A stretch of DNA of 6,555 bases, from NCBI GenBank assembly GCA_900544445.1, contig UQVK01000133.1:1-6555 (forward strand). The letters run 5' to 3'. The notes beneath the pieces were generated by a model. The model did no database searches. It was not told the DNA's origin and was given only the letters and a program-made list of their open reading frames with translations. The stretch is from an uncultured Lachnospiraceae bacterium (GTDB taxonomy: Bacteria; Bacillota; Clostridia; Lachnospirales; Lachnospiraceae). The number at the start of each line of letters is the position of its first letter. Within the stretch, counting starts at the first letter, position 1. Below, piece by piece: positions 5,500-6,555 of this stretch. The position numbers and the translations under genes are program-made.

Positions 5500-6294
5500 T
5501 TATGCGGCTTTTCGCTGCTTTTTCAGGAAAAGCAGAAATAGTAATATCAATGCTATGTTTATGACTAAAACGACTATGCTTCCTTCCATTTTAGGCTCTC
5601 CGCCAGACAACAGCGTATTTCCGGTAAAAACTGTTGTGAACAGATGTGGATAATCATCTGCCAGAGAAACACCGCCCAGAATAATTCCTCCAACACCATT
5701 CCAGAGAAAATGCATAATCACGGGAGCAATCAGTGATTGGGTATATTCTAACACCGCAGTCATCAAAATGCTCATCGTAATAACATTTAATACTGACACA
5801 ATGCCTGCTTCGAAAGCCCCTCCATGCATAAAGGCAAACAACGCCGTAGTAACAACCATTGCCGCAGCCGCATTATAGTTATACCTTATCATTTGATAGA
5901 GATAACCTCGAACCAATAGTTCCTGCATAATTGTGTTTATAAATGCGGAAAGTATCCATAGCCATAACATTGGAACAGCGTCAATGGCTGTAATTCTCAT
6001 TACTCCCAGTCCGGCTAAAATTATGACGGCAGCACCCAGCCAAAGGGCACCTGCCCCAAAGCCGATGCAAACATTTCTGAATAGCCTTGAGATGAGGTGC
6101 ATTTCTATTTTTCGCTTCTCAATTAACCAGAAGATCAGAGATAAACCTGCAATACACAGAAACGGAATAAGTTCAGCCCAAAATCTCCAGACGGCATCAT
6201 TTGTGGAATCAGGAACCGGTAACAATCCGACTAAAACAGCCCATCCAACAAAGAAAATGATTCCTTTTGCACCTGTAATAAGCAACTTCTTCAC
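5500..6294 (-). CDS. CPBP family intramembrane protein (CAAX protease/bacteriocin-processing type)
   Basis: A 264-residue polytopic membrane protein of the CPBP (Abi/CAAX, Rce1-like) family, whose bacterial members include bacteriocin self-immunity proteins. About seven or eight hydrophobic segments are visible. The three family motifs lie in membrane segments: QELLVR at residues 124-129 (family EExxxR), FAFMH at 153-157 (FxxxH) and HFLWN at 195-199 (HxxxN). The first glutamate of motif 1 is a glutamine (codon CAG), so catalysis is uncertain. A C-terminal hydrophobic anchor ends in KKQRKAA. The start is GTG at 6294-6292, with AGAGG about 6 bases upstream; no suitable ATG lies nearby. It has its own terminator at 5441-5488, so it is probably transcribed separately from the HTH-ABC operon, though on the same strand. 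A role in protection against peptides fits the neighbours but is inferred. Confidence 0.88.
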   Translation of the reverse strand: MKKLLITGAKGIIFFVGWAVLVGLLPVPDSTNDAVWRFWAELIPFLCIAGLSLIFWLIEKRKIEMHLISRLFRNVCIGFGAGALWLGAAVIILAGLGVMRITAIDAVPMLWLWILSAFINTIMQELLVRGYLYQMIRYNYNAAAAMVVTTALFAFMHGGAFEAGIVSVLNVITMSILMTAVLEYTQSLIAPVIMHFLWNGVGGIILGGVSLADDYPHLFTTVFTGNTLLSGGEPKMEGSIVVLVINIALILLFLLFLKKQRKAA

Positions 6295-6323
6295 ACGACA
6301 CCTCTGTTATGATACGAATATTG

Positions 6324-6360
6324 AAAAAAATCTTTAAATGTCCATAGCTTAAATGGCATT
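6324..6360 (-). terminator. possible weak terminator after the right-edge gene
   Basis: On the minus strand AATGCCAT (6360-6353) pairs with ATGG-A-CATT (6345-6337, one bulged A) around a 7-base loop. A run of T follows after a 6-base gap (complement of the A-run 6324-6330). The stem is A+T-rich and short, so termination may be partial and the CPBP gene could be reached by read-through. The 127 bases between the two genes hold nothing else recognisable. Confidence 0.35.
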
Positions 6361-6421
6361 CCAGATGAAGCAAGAGGCAAATACACATCCCCATGCACAA
6401 AATTTCAATGACTCCATTTTA

Positions 6422-6553
6422 CTATTGTACATAGATTTCTGCAACCGTATCTTCCACTCCATTGATCTGCAATCTTACATGGACTTCTCCGTCTTCAAAT
6501 TCATTCAGCGGATATTCAAGCGGTTCGGACAGATTTGTCACATCAACGGATTT
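6422..6553 (-). CDS. C-terminal 43 codons of an unrecognised gene, cut by the window edge
   Basis: The minus-strand frame from the right edge reads KSVDVTNLSEPLEYPL, then NEFEDGEVHVRLQINGVEDT, then VAEIYVQ and a TAG stop at 6424-6422. The segment is acidic and alternates polar and hydrophobic residues, as expected for a beta-rich C-terminal domain; there is no membrane segment or known motif. The complementary frames are less protein-like. It lies upstream of the CPBP gene on the same strand. If the base just outside the window is A, the frame would contain an ATG at the edge, so a very short protein cannot be excluded. The family is not recognised. Confidence 0.6.
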   Translation of the reverse strand, partial: KSVDVTNLSEPLEYPLNEFEDGEVHVRLQINGVEDTVAEIYVQ

Positions 6554-6555
6554 CA

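Noticed and set aside
6309..6337. TATCAT with a TTTAAA-like -35 as promoter for the CPBP gene
   Set aside because: Transcription would start inside or after the ribosome binding site at 6301-6306, leaving no room for translation initiation.
6209..6400. Cys-rich 63-residue minus-strand frame over the start of the CPBP gene
   Set aside because: It overlaps the CPBP gene out of frame, has no ribosome site and runs through the hairpin at 6324-6360.

Overview
The window looks like a chromosomal piece from a Gram-positive Clostridia-type bacterium (Firmicutes; possibly a gut Lachnospiraceae or relative). The evidence is strong AGGAGG-type ribosome binding sites, BceA-like and FtsX-type transporter genes, and compact intrinsic terminators. 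No rRNA, tRNA, CRISPR array, insertion sequence or origin is visible.

Left half, about 1-3246, plus strand, GC-rich by eye. It opens with most of an ABC-F translation-factor-type ATPase whose N-terminus lies outside the window. That gene ends in a hairpin that probably terminates transcription. Next comes a 431-base stretch containing the broken remains of a minus-strand AraC-family regulator. Divergent from this remnant is a complete MATE-family multidrug efflux gene.

Right half, about 3268-6555, minus strand, clearly richer in A+T. Read in transcription order (right to left) it holds: the last 43 codons of an unrecognised gene; a CPBP (CAAX-protease/bacteriocin-processing) membrane protein with its own terminator; a short regulatory gap with a perfect 10-bp inverted repeat; and a two-gene operon. 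The operon's first gene fuses an XRE-type DNA-binding domain to a BceA/MacB-type ABC ATPase. The second is a small FtsX-like permease that overlaps it by 11 bases.

The most interesting unit is this HTH-ABC/FtsX operon. In known Bce-type peptide-resistance modules a separate two-component system senses through a large extracellular loop of the permease. Here no two-component system is visible, the permease is about half the usual length and lacks that loop, and the ATPase itself carries the DNA-binding domain. The inverted repeat covers the operon's own -10 box, which suggests autoregulation by the transporter ATPase. Together with the CPBP gene it may form a compact peptide-stress or bacteriocin-immunity island, but that function is inferred.
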